A stretch of 64,000 nt of DNA from Amycolatopsis mediterranei (GTDB lineage Bacteria > Actinomycetota > Actinomycetes > Mycobacteriales > Pseudonocardiaceae), in the NCBI RefSeq assembly GCF_026017845.1, contig NZ_CP100416.1, positions 5,503,523 through 5,567,522 on the forward strand, read 5' to 3'. The position numbers and the translations under genes are program-made. The number at the start of each line of letters is the position of its first letter. Positions within the stretch are counted from its first letter, which is position 1. The notes beneath the pieces were generated by a model. It searched no databases. It worked only from the letters and a program-made list of their open reading frames with translations, and was not told the DNA's origin. Shown here in pieces: positions 52,233 to 61,315 of this stretch.

Positions 52233-53419
52233 CCACAGTGGACCGGGCGGCCCCGCCGGACGCCATCCGCGACATCCTGGCCGCCGCGGCCGCGCCCGGT
52301 GTCCTGTCGCTGGCGGGCGGCCTCCCGGCCCCGGACAGCTTTCCCTTGACGGAGCTCGTGACCGTCCTCGACGAGGTCATGAGCTCCGCGGCCGCGGCCG
52401 CCCTGCAGTACGGTCCGGTCGAAGGCGTACCGGCGATGCGTGCCGGTCTCGCCGCCCGAGCCGGCGAGACCGGCGGCCACACCGACCCGGACCGGGTGCT
52501 GGTCACCAGCGGAAGCCAGCAGGGCCTCGCCCTGACGACGAACGCGCTCGTGGCGCCGGGGGACACGGTGGCGCTGGAGGATCCGGGCTACCTCGGCGCG
52601 GTGCGGGTCTTCCGGCAGGCCGGTGCGGACTTGCTCGCGGTGCCCGGCGACGAGGACGGCATGGACACCGAGGCGCTGGCCGGCCGGCTCCGGCGTGGGG
52701 CCCGCTGCCGGCTCGTCTACGTCGTACCGCACTTCCACAACCCGACGGCGGCGGTGCTGACCGAGGAGCGCCGCCGTCACCTGGCCGAGCTGGCCGGCCA
52801 CTACGGATTCCTGATCGTCGAGGACGATCCCTACGCGGATCTCGCGTTCGACGGGGTGCGCCTGCCCTCCATCGACGCCTTCAGCGATCGCGTCATCCGG
52901 CTGCTGAGCCTGTCGAAGACGCTGTGCCCCGGGTTCCGGGTGGCCGGGCTGGTCGCCCCGCCCGCGCTGATCGGCCCGCTGACCACCGCCAAGCAGGACG
53001 CGGACCTGCAGACCAACACCTTCGGCCAGCACGTGGTCAGCCGGCTGCTGAGCCGGCCGGGCTTCCTGCCCCGGCACCTGCTCCGCCTCCAGTCGCTCTA
53101 CCGCACCCGGGCCGGCCACCTCGCCGGGCTGCTCGGCGGGCTCGGCTGGCTGACCTTCCGCGCACCGCGTGGCGGGCTGTTCTTCTGGGCCGCGATCACG
53201 ACCGCGGGGGTGGACGCCGCCACGTTGACCGCGGCGGCGATCGAGGAGGGCCTGGCCATCGTTCCCGGTCCCCCGTTCTGCATCGACCGGGACGGCTCCC
53301 GCCACCTCCGGCTGTCGTTCGCCACGCTGTCGCCGTCGGAGATGCCGGAAGCGGTACGGCGCCTCGAACTCGCCCGCGCCCGGGTATCCGGGCCGCGCGG
53401 GGCAGCTGCCGCCGGATAG
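52229..53419 (+). CDS. PLP-dependent class I/II aminotransferase (MocR-like, no DNA-binding domain)
   Basis: 396 residues. SLAGGLPAPDSFPL at the N terminus, YGPVEGVPAMRAGL, LVTSGSQQGL, VVPHFHNPTAA and the PLP lysine in LSLSKTLCPGFRVAG place it with the LysN/2-aminoadipate-type aminotransferases that resemble MocR regulators but lack the helix-turn-helix. Starting at a GTG that overlaps the methyltransferase stop, it is coupled to it and probably aminates the methylated alpha-keto acid. It ends 23 bases from the convergent AfsR-type regulator; I see no strong terminator there. Confidence 0.88.
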   Translation: MTTVDRAAPPDAIRDILAAAAAPGVLSLAGGLPAPDSFPLTELVTVLDEVMSSAAAAALQYGPVEGVPAMRAGLAARAGETGGHTDPDRVLVTSGSQQGLALTTNALVAPGDTVALEDPGYLGAVRVFRQAGADLLAVPGDEDGMDTEALAGRLRRGARCRLVYVVPHFHNPTAAVLTEERRRHLAELAGHYGFLIVEDDPYADLAFDGVRLPSIDAFSDRVIRLLSLSKTLCPGFRVAGLVAPPALIGPLTTAKQDADLQTNTFGQHVVSRLLSRPGFLPRHLLRLQSLYRTRAGHLAGLLGGLGWLTFRAPRGGLFFWAAITTAGVDAATLTAAAIEEGLAIVPGPPFCIDRDGSRHLRLSFATLSPSEMPEAVRRLELARARVSGPRGAAAAG

Positions 53420-53442
53420 CCGGCCGGTTCCGCCGCACTCGT

Positions 53443-56400
53443 TCACGACCGGGCGGCGACCTCGCCCCTCGGCGACCAGGAAACCACCCCGTGCGCGGGG
53501 GCGGCGGGCCCGGCCCGGCCGATCCGGTCGAGCGCCGTCCTCGCGAAGACCACCGCGTCGTCGTCGCTCAGCGTGGCACCGCGGGTGACAGCGGCGGTGA
53601 ACGGCTCGTCGCCGAGCCGATCGGCCACGGCGCCGACGACCGCGTCGGACAGCTCGGCCTCGGCCCCGATCGGCCGGATCGCGCCATCGCTGGCCACCAG
53701 TGCGCCGTGCAGCGTCGCCGCCGCTTCGTACTCCCCCGACCGGGCGAGCACGGAGACGGCGGTGCGCAACGCGACCCACTGCTGCGCCCAGTGGCTCTCG
53801 TGGCTCCAGTAGTCGACCACCTCGGCGGTCAGCCGCGCCGCCTGGTCCACGTCGCCGTGCCGGGTCATCAGGGCGGCGGCCACGCTGAGCGCCACGCCCG
53901 GGATGTAGGTGTTGCCCCCGGCCCTCCCGACCTCGCGCGCCTGCCGCAGGGTGGCCAGCGCCCGCTCCGGCTCCCGGTCCTGCAACGCCACCCCGAGCGC
54001 GTAGTGCGCCCAGGCGATGGCGGTCGGGTTGCGGGTGACCATCGCCAGCTTCCCGGCCTGGCCGGCGAGCACCACGGCCCGCTCGGCCGCACCTTGGTAG
54101 GCGTGCTGCAAAGCACCGCTCGCGGTGACGTAGGCGACGCAATGCGTGTCATCGACCTGCTCCGCCAGCTGCGCGACCTTCGCGTACAAGGTGGCCGCGT
54201 CGGTGAGCCGGCCCCGGAACGAGGCCACCCTGGCCAGTACCCAGAGCAGATGCCGCCGCGCCGGGTCGGCCCGCTCTGGCACCGCGCGCAACCCGCGCTC
54301 GACCAACTCCTCCGCGTCGGCCAGATCGCCCCGGCGAGCGGCGCCCGCGGCGGCGACGGCCAGTGCGGCCGCCAGTCGCGGGCCGGGCGGCTCGTGGGTC
54401 GCGGCCGCCACCGCCCGGTCGGCCCAGCGGTACATCTCGGCCGGTCCGTGTGCCGAGGTGTACCGCAGCAACGCGGCCGACAGCCGGATCGCGGTCGCCG
54501 GATCGGTGGTCAGCGCCCAGCTGTGGGCGGCGCGCAGGTCGTTCAGCAGCGCGGCGATCCTGGCCGCCCAGCTTGCTTCGTCTGCCCCGGCCAGCCCGGC
54601 GGAAGACGCTTCGGCCACGGCGACGCAGTGGGCGGCGTGCCGGCGCTGCAAGAGCGCCAGCCGCCCGCTGCGTTCGAGCTGTTCCCGGCCGTAGATCCGC
54701 AGGGTCTCCAGCATCGTGTACCGGGTCGGGGTGTGCTCGGTTTCGGCGACGAGCATGGACTTGTGCACCAGGTCGGCGACGACGTCGACCACCTCCGCCG
54801 CACCGATGTCGTCGTCGACGGCGATCGCCGTGGCGTCGTCCAGGGTGAACGACCCGGCCAGCACGCTGAGCCGGTCGAAGCCGGCCCGATCGACCGGGGC
54901 CAGCAGGTTGTAGGACCACCCGACGACGGTGCCGAGAGTGCCGTGCCGTTCCTCCCGCACCCGCCTCGTGCTGTGCAGGAAGTCCAGCCGGCGTTCCAGC
55001 CGGGCGGCGACCTCGGCCACCGACATCGACCTCAGCCGCGTCGCGGCCAGCTCGATGGCCAGCGGCAGGCCGTCCAGCCGGCGGCAGATCTCGGCGACCT
55101 CGGCGATGTTGTGCGCGCCGACGGTGAAGGTCGCGGTCGCCGCGCTCGCCCGGCGGACGAACAGGGCCACGGACGGCACCGCGGCCACCCGGTCGACGTC
55201 CCGGCCGGCGTCCGGCGGCGGGACCTCGAGCAGGCCCACCGGCAGGACGTGCTCGCCGTCGACGCCCAGCGGCTCGCGGCTGGTGGCCAGCACCACGACC
55301 TCGGGGCAGTCGCGCGCCACCGCGTCGACCAGGTGCGCGGCGGCGTCCAGTACGTGCTCGCAGTTGTCGATCACCAGCAACGCGCGCCGGGAGCGCAGGA
55401 AGTCGACCAGCCCGTCGGTGACGGTCGCGCCCGGCAGCGCCTGCATCCCGAGCGTCGTCGCCAGCACGTCGGGCACCAGCCAGCCGTCCCGCACCGCGCC
55501 CAGTTCGCACACCCAGACGCCGTGCGGGAACGCCTCGCTCGCCTCCGCCGCCACCCGCAGGGCAAGCCGGGTCTTGCCCACCCCGCCGACCCCGGTCATG
55601 GTCAGCACCCTGGTGTGGCGGAGGGTGGCCAGCGCCCGGGCGATGTCGTCGCCGCGACCGACCAGATCGCTCAGCTCCAGCCGCAGGTTGCCGACGCGGG
55701 CGCGCCGCCGGTCCGGTTCCGGCACCGGATCGGTGTGCAGGATGTGCTCGTGGCGCCGGCGCAGCGCGGCGGACGGCTCCAGCCCCATCTGCTCCACCAG
55801 CCGCCGGCGGAACTCCCGGTAGACCGCGGCGGCGTCGGCCTGGCGCCCGGCCCGGTGCAGGACCATCATCAGCAGGTCCTGGGGCCGTTCCCGCAACGGG
55901 TGCTCGGCGGCGAACGCCTCGATCTCGCCGTTCAGCTCCGCGTGCCGGCCCGAGGCGATGATCGCTTCGAACCGCTCCTCGATCGCGACCAGGCGCAGTT
56001 CTTCGAGCCGCATCGCCTCGTACCGGCAGAACTCCTGCCCGGCGAACTCCGCGTAGGGCGCCCCACGCCACAGCTCGAGCGCCTTGGTCAGCTGGGCCGC
56101 CGCCCGGTCGGGACGCTCGGCCGACTCGGCGACCGCGCCGGTGACCGCCTGTTCGAAGCGGACGGCGTCGACCACCTGCGGATCCACCCGCAGCTGGTAG
56201 CCGGGCGGCTGGGTGATCAGCGCCGCGCCCATGCCGGGTGAGCACTCGTCCAGCGCAGCACGCACCCGCCACACCTGGTTGTGGAGGTTGCGCGACGCCG
56301 ACGGCGGAGCATCGTCACCCCAGAGGATGTGGACCAGGCGATCGGCCGACACGACCGAATTCAGGTTGACCAGCAGGGCCGCGAGCAGCCGTCGCCGCAG

Positions 56401-56469
56401 CCCGCCGGGCAGGTGAGCGCTCAGGTCTCCTTCGGTGACCGTGAGCGGTCCGAGCACCTTGAACTCCAT
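53443..56469 (-). CDS. Large AfsR-type SARP regulator (BTAD / NB-ARC / TPR)
   Basis: 1008 residues. N-terminal OmpR-like domain (MEFKVLGPLTVTEGD to about 95, with SASRNLHNQVWRVRAAL), BTAD to about 250 (AAVYREFRRRLVEQMGLEPSAAL), then an NB-ARC ATPase with Walker A MTGVGGVGKTRLALRVA near 295 and VIDNCEHVLDAAAHL as Walker B/RNBS region, followed by TPR-like helices in the last 400 residues. This is the full AfsR layout. I use the ATG at 56469, where the SARP domain starts, with GGGGA before it; the frame is open to 56571. Its promoter carries two heptamer repeats, so autoregulation or control by the other SARP is likely. Confidence 0.92.
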   Translation of the reverse strand: MEFKVLGPLTVTEGDLSAHLPGGLRRRLLAALLVNLNSVVSADRLVHILWGDDAPPSASRNLHNQVWRVRAALDECSPGMGAALITQPPGYQLRVDPQVVDAVRFEQAVTGAVAESAERPDRAAAQLTKALELWRGAPYAEFAGQEFCRYEAMRLEELRLVAIEERFEAIIASGRHAELNGEIEAFAAEHPLRERPQDLLMMVLHRAGRQADAAAVYREFRRRLVEQMGLEPSAALRRRHEHILHTDPVPEPDRRRARVGNLRLELSDLVGRGDDIARALATLRHTRVLTMTGVGGVGKTRLALRVAAEASEAFPHGVWVCELGAVRDGWLVPDVLATTLGMQALPGATVTDGLVDFLRSRRALLVIDNCEHVLDAAAHLVDAVARDCPEVVVLATSREPLGVDGEHVLPVGLLEVPPPDAGRDVDRVAAVPSVALFVRRASAATATFTVGAHNIAEVAEICRRLDGLPLAIELAATRLRSMSVAEVAARLERRLDFLHSTRRVREERHGTLGTVVGWSYNLLAPVDRAGFDRLSVLAGSFTLDDATAIAVDDDIGAAEVVDVVADLVHKSMLVAETEHTPTRYTMLETLRIYGREQLERSGRLALLQRRHAAHCVAVAEASSAGLAGADEASWAARIAALLNDLRAAHSWALTTDPATAIRLSAALLRYTSAHGPAEMYRWADRAVAAATHEPPGPRLAAALAVAAAGAARRGDLADAEELVERGLRAVPERADPARRHLLWVLARVASFRGRLTDAATLYAKVAQLAEQVDDTHCVAYVTASGALQHAYQGAAERAVVLAGQAGKLAMVTRNPTAIAWAHYALGVALQDREPERALATLRQAREVGRAGGNTYIPGVALSVAAALMTRHGDVDQAARLTAEVVDYWSHESHWAQQWVALRTAVSVLARSGEYEAAATLHGALVASDGAIRPIGAEAELSDAVVGAVADRLGDEPFTAAVTRGATLSDDDAVVFARTALDRIGRAGPAAPAHGVVSWSPRGEVAARS

Positions 56470-56559
56470 CGCAGTCCCCACCCCGGCGTGCACGCTTGCG
56501 GCTTCCCTGAGCAGCCCGGCTCCCCGGACCGCCTCCGCGGTCCGTGGAGTCATGCTCCG

Positions 56560-56592
56560 ACTATCTCGCATTCCGTCGACAATCCGTCGACA
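56560..56592 (-). promoter_or_regulatory. SARP-box promoter of the AfsR-type gene
   Basis: On the minus strand TGTCGAC occurs at 56592-56586 and 56581-56575, start to start 11 bases. Exactly 8 bases after the second copy comes AGATAGT (56566-56560), a -10-like sequence. Heptamers with an 11-bp period ending 8 bp before the -10 are the hallmark of SARP-controlled promoters. The rest of the 161-base gap to the lysR stop holds nothing else I can identify. Confidence 0.65.
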
Positions 56593-56630
56593 GTCGGCGC
56601 GGTCGCAGTCGCCAACCGGACGCGATCACG

Positions 56631-57533
56631 TCAGGCCGCGGCGCGGGCCATGATCCGGCGGGTGCGCTCCCGCAGCAGGGCGTGCGTCCGGTCGTGGTGG
56701 TTGCGGGGGTGCCAGGCCATGCCGAGCACCACCTCCGGCAACGCGACCGGAATCGGGAACGTCCGCAGCCCCAGCGTCTCCAGCATCGAACGGCCCAGCC
56801 GGGCGGGCGTGACGCAGACGACGTCGGTGGCCCGGGCCAGGTGCAGTGCCCCCGCGAAGCTCGGCAGCACGGCGATCACCCGGCGGCTCAGGCCCAGTTC
56901 GGCCAGCCGCTCGTCGATCGGGCCGTGGGCGCGGCCCCGGCGTGAGACGACGATGTGGTCGGCCGCGGCGAACCTCTCGGGGGTGACCTTCTTCGCCTTC
57001 GCCAGCGGGTGCTCCGGCCGGATCGCGCCGACCAGCGTTTCGGTGACGAGCGTTTCCGAGTGGATCTCCGGGTCGCCCGGGCGGAGCGTCCCGATCTCCA
57101 GGTCCACGAGGCCTTCGCGCAGCGCCGGGGTGTCCTCGAGGTTTTCCGGCCGCAGCCGCAGGGAGATCCCCGGCGCCTGGCTCCGCAGGTCGTCGATGAG
57201 GGCCGGGATGAACGTCGTCGACAGCATGTCGGTGACCTGCAGGTCGAACATGCGCACCACGGTCCGCGGGTCGGCCGCGGTCGACGCGGTGAACAGCGCG
57301 CGGGCCCGGGTCGCGACCGCGTGCACCTCGCTGCGCAGCTCCAGCGCCCGAGGGGTCGGCACCAGATCACGGCCCGCCCGGACGAGCAGCGGATCGTCGA
57401 ACGCGCGCCGCAGCCGGGCGAGGGTGCGGCTCATCGCCGGCGCCGAGGTGTGCAGGCGCGCCGCCGCCTTCGTCACGCTGCTCTCGGTGAGCAGGGCGTC
57501 CAGCGCCTCGATGAGGTTCAGGTCGTGGTCCAC
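56631..57533 (-). CDS. LysR-family regulator
   Basis: About 300 residues. The N-terminal winged helix reads LNLIEALDALLTESSVTKAAARLHTSAPAMSRTLARLRR, the standard LysR DNA-binding part, followed by the two-lobe effector domain. I use the GTG at 57533, which places the helix at the normal distance from the start; an ATG at 57569 would add 12 residues. It diverges from the FAD monooxygenase operon, the usual arrangement for a LysR protein that controls the facing operon, and the 101-base gap should hold its binding site. Confidence 0.9.
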   Translation of the reverse strand: MDHDLNLIEALDALLTESSVTKAAARLHTSAPAMSRTLARLRRAFDDPLLVRAGRDLVPTPRALELRSEVHAVATRARALFTASTAADPRTVVRMFDLQVTDMLSTTFIPALIDDLRSQAPGISLRLRPENLEDTPALREGLVDLEIGTLRPGDPEIHSETLVTETLVGAIRPEHPLAKAKKVTPERFAAADHIVVSRRGRAHGPIDERLAELGLSRRVIAVLPSFAGALHLARATDVVCVTPARLGRSMLETLGLRTFPIPVALPEVVLGMAWHPRNHHDRTHALLRERTRRIMARAAA

Positions 57534-57634
57534 GCGCCGATTATCACAGCCGGAATCAGTTCGTACCAACGTTGCACTGGAGTTAACCGGGGGACGTCCT
57601 TAGCGTCCATGGCGAACGACGAAGGAGGTCCGCG

Positions 57635-58741
57635 ATGCGAGCTGTGGTGATCGGTGGCGGGGTCGTGGGCCTGACGACCGGAATCGCGTTGCGCCGCAGG
57701 GGAATCGACGTGGTGGTCCACGAGTGCGCGCCGGAGATCCGCGCGGCCGGGGCCGGGCTGGGGTTGTGGGCCAACGCGCTGGCGGTGTTCGACGCCCTCG
57801 GCGTCGGGGAGCAGGTGCGCGCGATCGGCAAGCCCAGCGAGATGTACTTCCACGACCCGGCCGGGCGGCTGCTGGAGACGCCGGAATTCGGGGTCGAGGA
57901 TCACCGGTTCCTGCTGGTGCACCGGGCGAAGCTCAACGATCTGCTCGCCGACGCAGTCGGCCGGGGCAACATCCGCCTCGCCACCGGGTTCGCCGCGTAC
58001 GAAGAGCACGCTGACCACGTCACGGTCCGGTCGGCCGATGGCAGCGAGGAGTCCGCCGACGTGCTCGTCGGGGCGGACGGGGCGTACTCGGCGGTCCGCG
58101 CGCAACTGGTGCCGGGGACGCCGGCGCAGGAACACCCCGGTCACCACGCCTGGCGCGCGGTGCTTCCGGAGCCGGGCCTCGCGCTGACCGAGGACCGGCT
58201 GATCCTGGGTGGCGATCGCTGCCGCGGCGGGTGGGTGCGCACCTACGACGGCGGCGTGTACTGGCTGGTGAACCAGTTCGACGCGCCGGAACCGACCGGC
58301 ACCCTCAAGGAACAGGCCCTGGCCCGGGCGGCGCACCTGGACGAGAGCGAGCACGGCGGGGTCCTCGCCGAGCTCATCCGCGCCACGCCCGAGGACCGGA
58401 TCCTGCACAACCGGATCATGCTCGTGCCGCCGTTGCCGCACTGGGCGTCCGGGCGCGTCGTACTCGCCGGGGACGCGGCCCACGCGATGTCGCCGCACGT
58501 CACGGCCGGCGCGACGCTGGGCATCGAGGACGCCGCGCTGCTCGGCCGCCTGCTTTCCCCCGCCGGCGACGTGGTCGCGGCGCTGGCCGCCTACGAGGCG
58601 GACCGGATCCCGCGGTACGCCCAGGTCGCGGAGCTGTCGGCGGCGGTGGAGCACGCCGCCACGCCGCAGGGGTTCGCGCGGCACTACGCCGCGTTCAGCC
58701 ACTGGATGATCACGACGGCCGGGAACCCGGTGACGGCGTGA
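57635..58741 (+). CDS. FAD-dependent aromatic-ring-type monooxygenase
   Basis: 368 residues of the flavin hydroxylase (PHBH/salicylate hydroxylase) family. The N-terminal dinucleotide fold is VVIGGGVVGLTTGIALRRRG, DVLVGADGAYSAVR is the DG motif and VVLAGDAAHAMSPH the GD motif. No transmembrane or second domain. AAGGAGG stands 6 bases before the ATG. First gene of a five-gene operon whose members overlap or lie close together; with a hydrolase and a formamidase downstream it suggests oxidative breakdown of a ring compound. Participation in the peptide pathway is possible but not supported by sequence. Confidence 0.9.
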   Translation: MRAVVIGGGVVGLTTGIALRRRGIDVVVHECAPEIRAAGAGLGLWANALAVFDALGVGEQVRAIGKPSEMYFHDPAGRLLETPEFGVEDHRFLLVHRAKLNDLLADAVGRGNIRLATGFAAYEEHADHVTVRSADGSEESADVLVGADGAYSAVRAQLVPGTPAQEHPGHHAWRAVLPEPGLALTEDRLILGGDRCRGGWVRTYDGGVYWLVNQFDAPEPTGTLKEQALARAAHLDESEHGGVLAELIRATPEDRILHNRIMLVPPLPHWASGRVVLAGDAAHAMSPHVTAGATLGIEDAALLGRLLSPAGDVVAALAAYEADRIPRYAQVAELSAAVEHAATPQGFARHYAAFSHWMITTAGNPVTA

Positions 58742-60501
58742 GCTTCACGGTGGCGGTGGACGTGCCGGTGCCGATGCGTGACGGCGTCGCGCTCGCCACC
58801 AACGTGTGGCTCCCGGACGGGCCCGGACCGTTCCCGGCGTTGCTGGTCCGCACGCCCTACGGCAAGGACGACGCCGGGCTGTACGGCAACCCGAAGCTCC
58901 CCGACGTGTTCGCCCTCGTCGAAGCCGGTTACGCCGTGGTGGCGCAGGACGTCCGGGGCACCTCCCGGTCGCCCGGGACGTTCGTGCCGCACACCCACGA
59001 AGGCCCGGACAGTCTCGACACCCTCACCTGGCTGGCCGCGCAGCCGTGGTGCGACGGCGCGGTCGGCATGTGGGGCGGGTCGTACATGGGGTTCAGCCAG
59101 TGGCAGGCCGCGGCGCACGACGTCCCGGCGCTGCGGGCGATCGCGCCGGTGATGACCTCGGCCGACCCGTACGCGGCACCGTGGCGCTCCCCCGGCGGCG
59201 CGTTGTCCCAGGACGCCGTCATGACCTGGGGCACCCTCTCGGCCCTGCGCAACCTGCGGCGCGGACTCGAGGACGGCCGCGGTGACCCCACCGACGCCGG
59301 GGCGCTGCTGGCCGACCTGTCCGAACCGCCCTCGCTGCACGAACCGCTGCCGATCGCCGGCCGCGCCGCGGTGACCCGCTCCCTGCCCTGGCTCGGCCAG
59401 GTGCTCGACCACCCGGAACGGGACGCCTTCTGGCGGGAGATCGCCGCGATCGACCACGGCGAGCGGATCACCGTGCCGGCCCTCCACATCGGCGGGTGGT
59501 ACGACGTGTTCGTCGGCGAAACCGTGCGGTCGTACACGACGCTGCGCCGCCGCGGGGGCAGCGCCGCCGCCCGCGACGGCCAGCGGCTGGTCATCGGCCC
59601 CTGGTCGCACGCCGACGGGACGGACCTCGGCACCTACCCCGACCGGTCGTTCGGGCTCGCCGGCAGCATCAAGACCGCCGGGATCACCGAGGAGCACCTG
59701 CGGTTCTTCGACCGCTGGGTCCGCGGCCGGCCCGGCGACACCCCGCGGGTCCGGCTCTTCGTGATGGGGGCCGACGAGTGGCGTGACGAGCCGGACTGGC
59801 CGCTGCCGGACACCCGGTACACCGACTTGTTCCTCGACGGCGGTGGCCGGGCCGGCACCGCGGCCGGCGACGGCGTCCTGACCCGCGACGTCCCGGCCGA
59901 GGACGCGACCGACACCTTCCGCTACGACCCGCGCGATCCGGTGCCCAGCCTGGGCGGCACCGTGCTCGCCGCGGCGCCGGGCGCCTACCCCGGGCCGGCC
60001 GACCAGGCCGCGGCCGAAACGCGCGAGGACGTCCTGTGCTTCACCACGCCGGTTCTCCGGTGGCCCGTCGAGGTCACCGGCCACGTCACCCTGGTGCTGC
60101 ACATCCGTTCGTCCACACCGGACACCGACTTCACCGGCAAGCTCGTCGACGTGCACCCCGACGGCCGGGCGATCCTGCTCTGCGAAGGCATCCAGCGCGT
60201 CCGCTACCGCGAGTCGCTCACCGAACCCGCGCTGCTGGCACCGGGCACGGTCGCCGAACTCACCCTCGACCTGGGTGTCACCGCGAACGTCTTCCGGCCC
60301 GGGCACCGCATCCGCCTCGAGGTCTCCAGCAGCAACTTCCCCCGCTACGACCGCAACACCAACACCGGCGCGACGATCGCCACCGACGACGCGGACGCCG
60401 TGGTGGTCGCCGTCAACCACGTCCTCCACGGACCCGTGCACCCCAGCCGGCTGATCCTGCCGGTGATCGGACGCTCCCCGTCCGAGGAGGACCGAGCATG
60501 A
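58738..60501 (+). CDS. CocE/NonD-family hydrolase
   Basis: 587 residues of the X-Pro dipeptidyl-peptidase/cocaine esterase family. MRDGVALATNVWLP at the start, nucleophile Ser in GMWGGSYMGFSQW (about residue 120), HIGGWYDVFV and IGPWSHADG around the catalytic acid and His, then a C-terminal jelly-roll-like domain (SNFPRYDRNTNTG). Acts on esters or amides. GTG start overlapping the monooxygenase stop. No signal peptide is seen, so a cytoplasmic role. Confidence 0.9.
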   Translation: MSFTVAVDVPVPMRDGVALATNVWLPDGPGPFPALLVRTPYGKDDAGLYGNPKLPDVFALVEAGYAVVAQDVRGTSRSPGTFVPHTHEGPDSLDTLTWLAAQPWCDGAVGMWGGSYMGFSQWQAAAHDVPALRAIAPVMTSADPYAAPWRSPGGALSQDAVMTWGTLSALRNLRRGLEDGRGDPTDAGALLADLSEPPSLHEPLPIAGRAAVTRSLPWLGQVLDHPERDAFWREIAAIDHGERITVPALHIGGWYDVFVGETVRSYTTLRRRGGSAAARDGQRLVIGPWSHADGTDLGTYPDRSFGLAGSIKTAGITEEHLRFFDRWVRGRPGDTPRVRLFVMGADEWRDEPDWPLPDTRYTDLFLDGGGRAGTAAGDGVLTRDVPAEDATDTFRYDPRDPVPSLGGTVLAAAPGAYPGPADQAAAETREDVLCFTTPVLRWPVEVTGHVTLVLHIRSSTPDTDFTGKLVDVHPDGRAILLCEGIQRVRYRESLTEPALLAPGTVAELTLDLGVTANVFRPGHRIRLEVSSSNFPRYDRNTNTGATIATDDADAVVVAVNHVLHGPVHPSRLILPVIGRSPSEEDRA

Positions 60502-60971
60502 ACGCACTGCCGGAGCTGTCCGACCGGTTGGCCATCGCCGACGTCGTCGCCGGCCTGGCCCACGCCCAGGACGACCGGGACTGGGTCGCCCTGCGACGGC
60601 TGTTCGCCGAGCAGGTGACGCTGGACCTGTCGACCCACTACCACGGCAGGCCGCCGGCCACCGTGACCGCGGCCGACCTGGTCGAGCTGGCCCGCACGAC
60701 CCTGGCGGGGTTCGACTGCACCCACCACGCCGCCACCGATCTCCTCGTGCGGGTGACCGGCGACGAGGCCACCTGCCGCGCGCACATGGTCGCCTACCAC
60801 CACGTCCCCGCCGATCCCGGCGTCGTCGACCACTGCACGATGCGCGGCCGCTGGGACCTGAAGCTGCGCAAGCTCGACGGGAAGTGGCTCATCGAGCAGT
60901 GGGCCGTCGTGCGCACCGCGCCGTGGGAAGGCTCGCCGGACGTCTACGCCCTCGCCGCCGCCCGAACCTGA
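60498..60971 (+). CDS. SnoaL-like domain protein
   Basis: 157 residues of the SnoaL_4/NTF2-like family: an N-terminal helix (DRLAIADVVAGLAHAQDDRDWVALRRLFA written here in part) and strands with THHAATDLLV and GKWLIEQWAVVRTAPWEG. Proteins of this type resemble ring-hydroxylating small subunits or bile-acid dehydratases. No catalytic assignment is possible. The ATG overlaps the previous stop as ATGA. Confidence 0.7.
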   Translation: MNALPELSDRLAIADVVAGLAHAQDDRDWVALRRLFAEQVTLDLSTHYHGRPPATVTAADLVELARTTLAGFDCTHHAATDLLVRVTGDEATCRAHMVAYHHVPADPGVVDHCTMRGRWDLKLRKLDGKWLIEQWAVVRTAPWEGSPDVYALAAART

Positions 60972-60983
60972 GGAGCACCGCCG

Positions 60984-61292
60984 ATGTTCTACGAAATCCG
61001 CACCGAGCACGCCCGGCCGGGTCGCGGCGCCGAACTGGCCCGCTACCTGGACGAGACCGTCATCCCGCTGCACCGGGAACAGGGGATGCAGGTGGTGGGC
61101 TCCTTCACGGGGGCCGCCGACACCGTCGTCTGGATCAGGCGCTTCGAAGACGACGCCGATCGCGAACGTATCCTGGAGGCCGTCCACCAAGATCCGCGGT
61201 GCGCTGCGCCGGCCGCCGCTGTTTCGGCGCTGACGAGCGACCCGGCGGCCACGATCCGGCTGGTGCCGACCGCCGGGTCGGCGCTGCGCTGA
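60984..61292 (+). CDS. NIPSNAP-family small protein
   Basis: 102 residues with the ferredoxin-like alpha+beta pattern of NIPSNAP proteins: MFYEIRTEHARPGRGAELARYL and VVGSFTGAADTVVWIRRFED. Function in bacteria is poorly known; such proteins often sit in catabolic operons. AGGAG precedes the ATG, 12 bases after the SnoaL-like stop. Confidence 0.75.
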   Translation: MFYEIRTEHARPGRGAELARYLDETVIPLHREQGMQVVGSFTGAADTVVWIRRFEDDADRERILEAVHQDPRCAAPAAAVSALTSDPAATIRLVPTAGSALR

Positions 61293-61315
61293 GCCCGACG
61301 CCGGAAAGGAAATTC

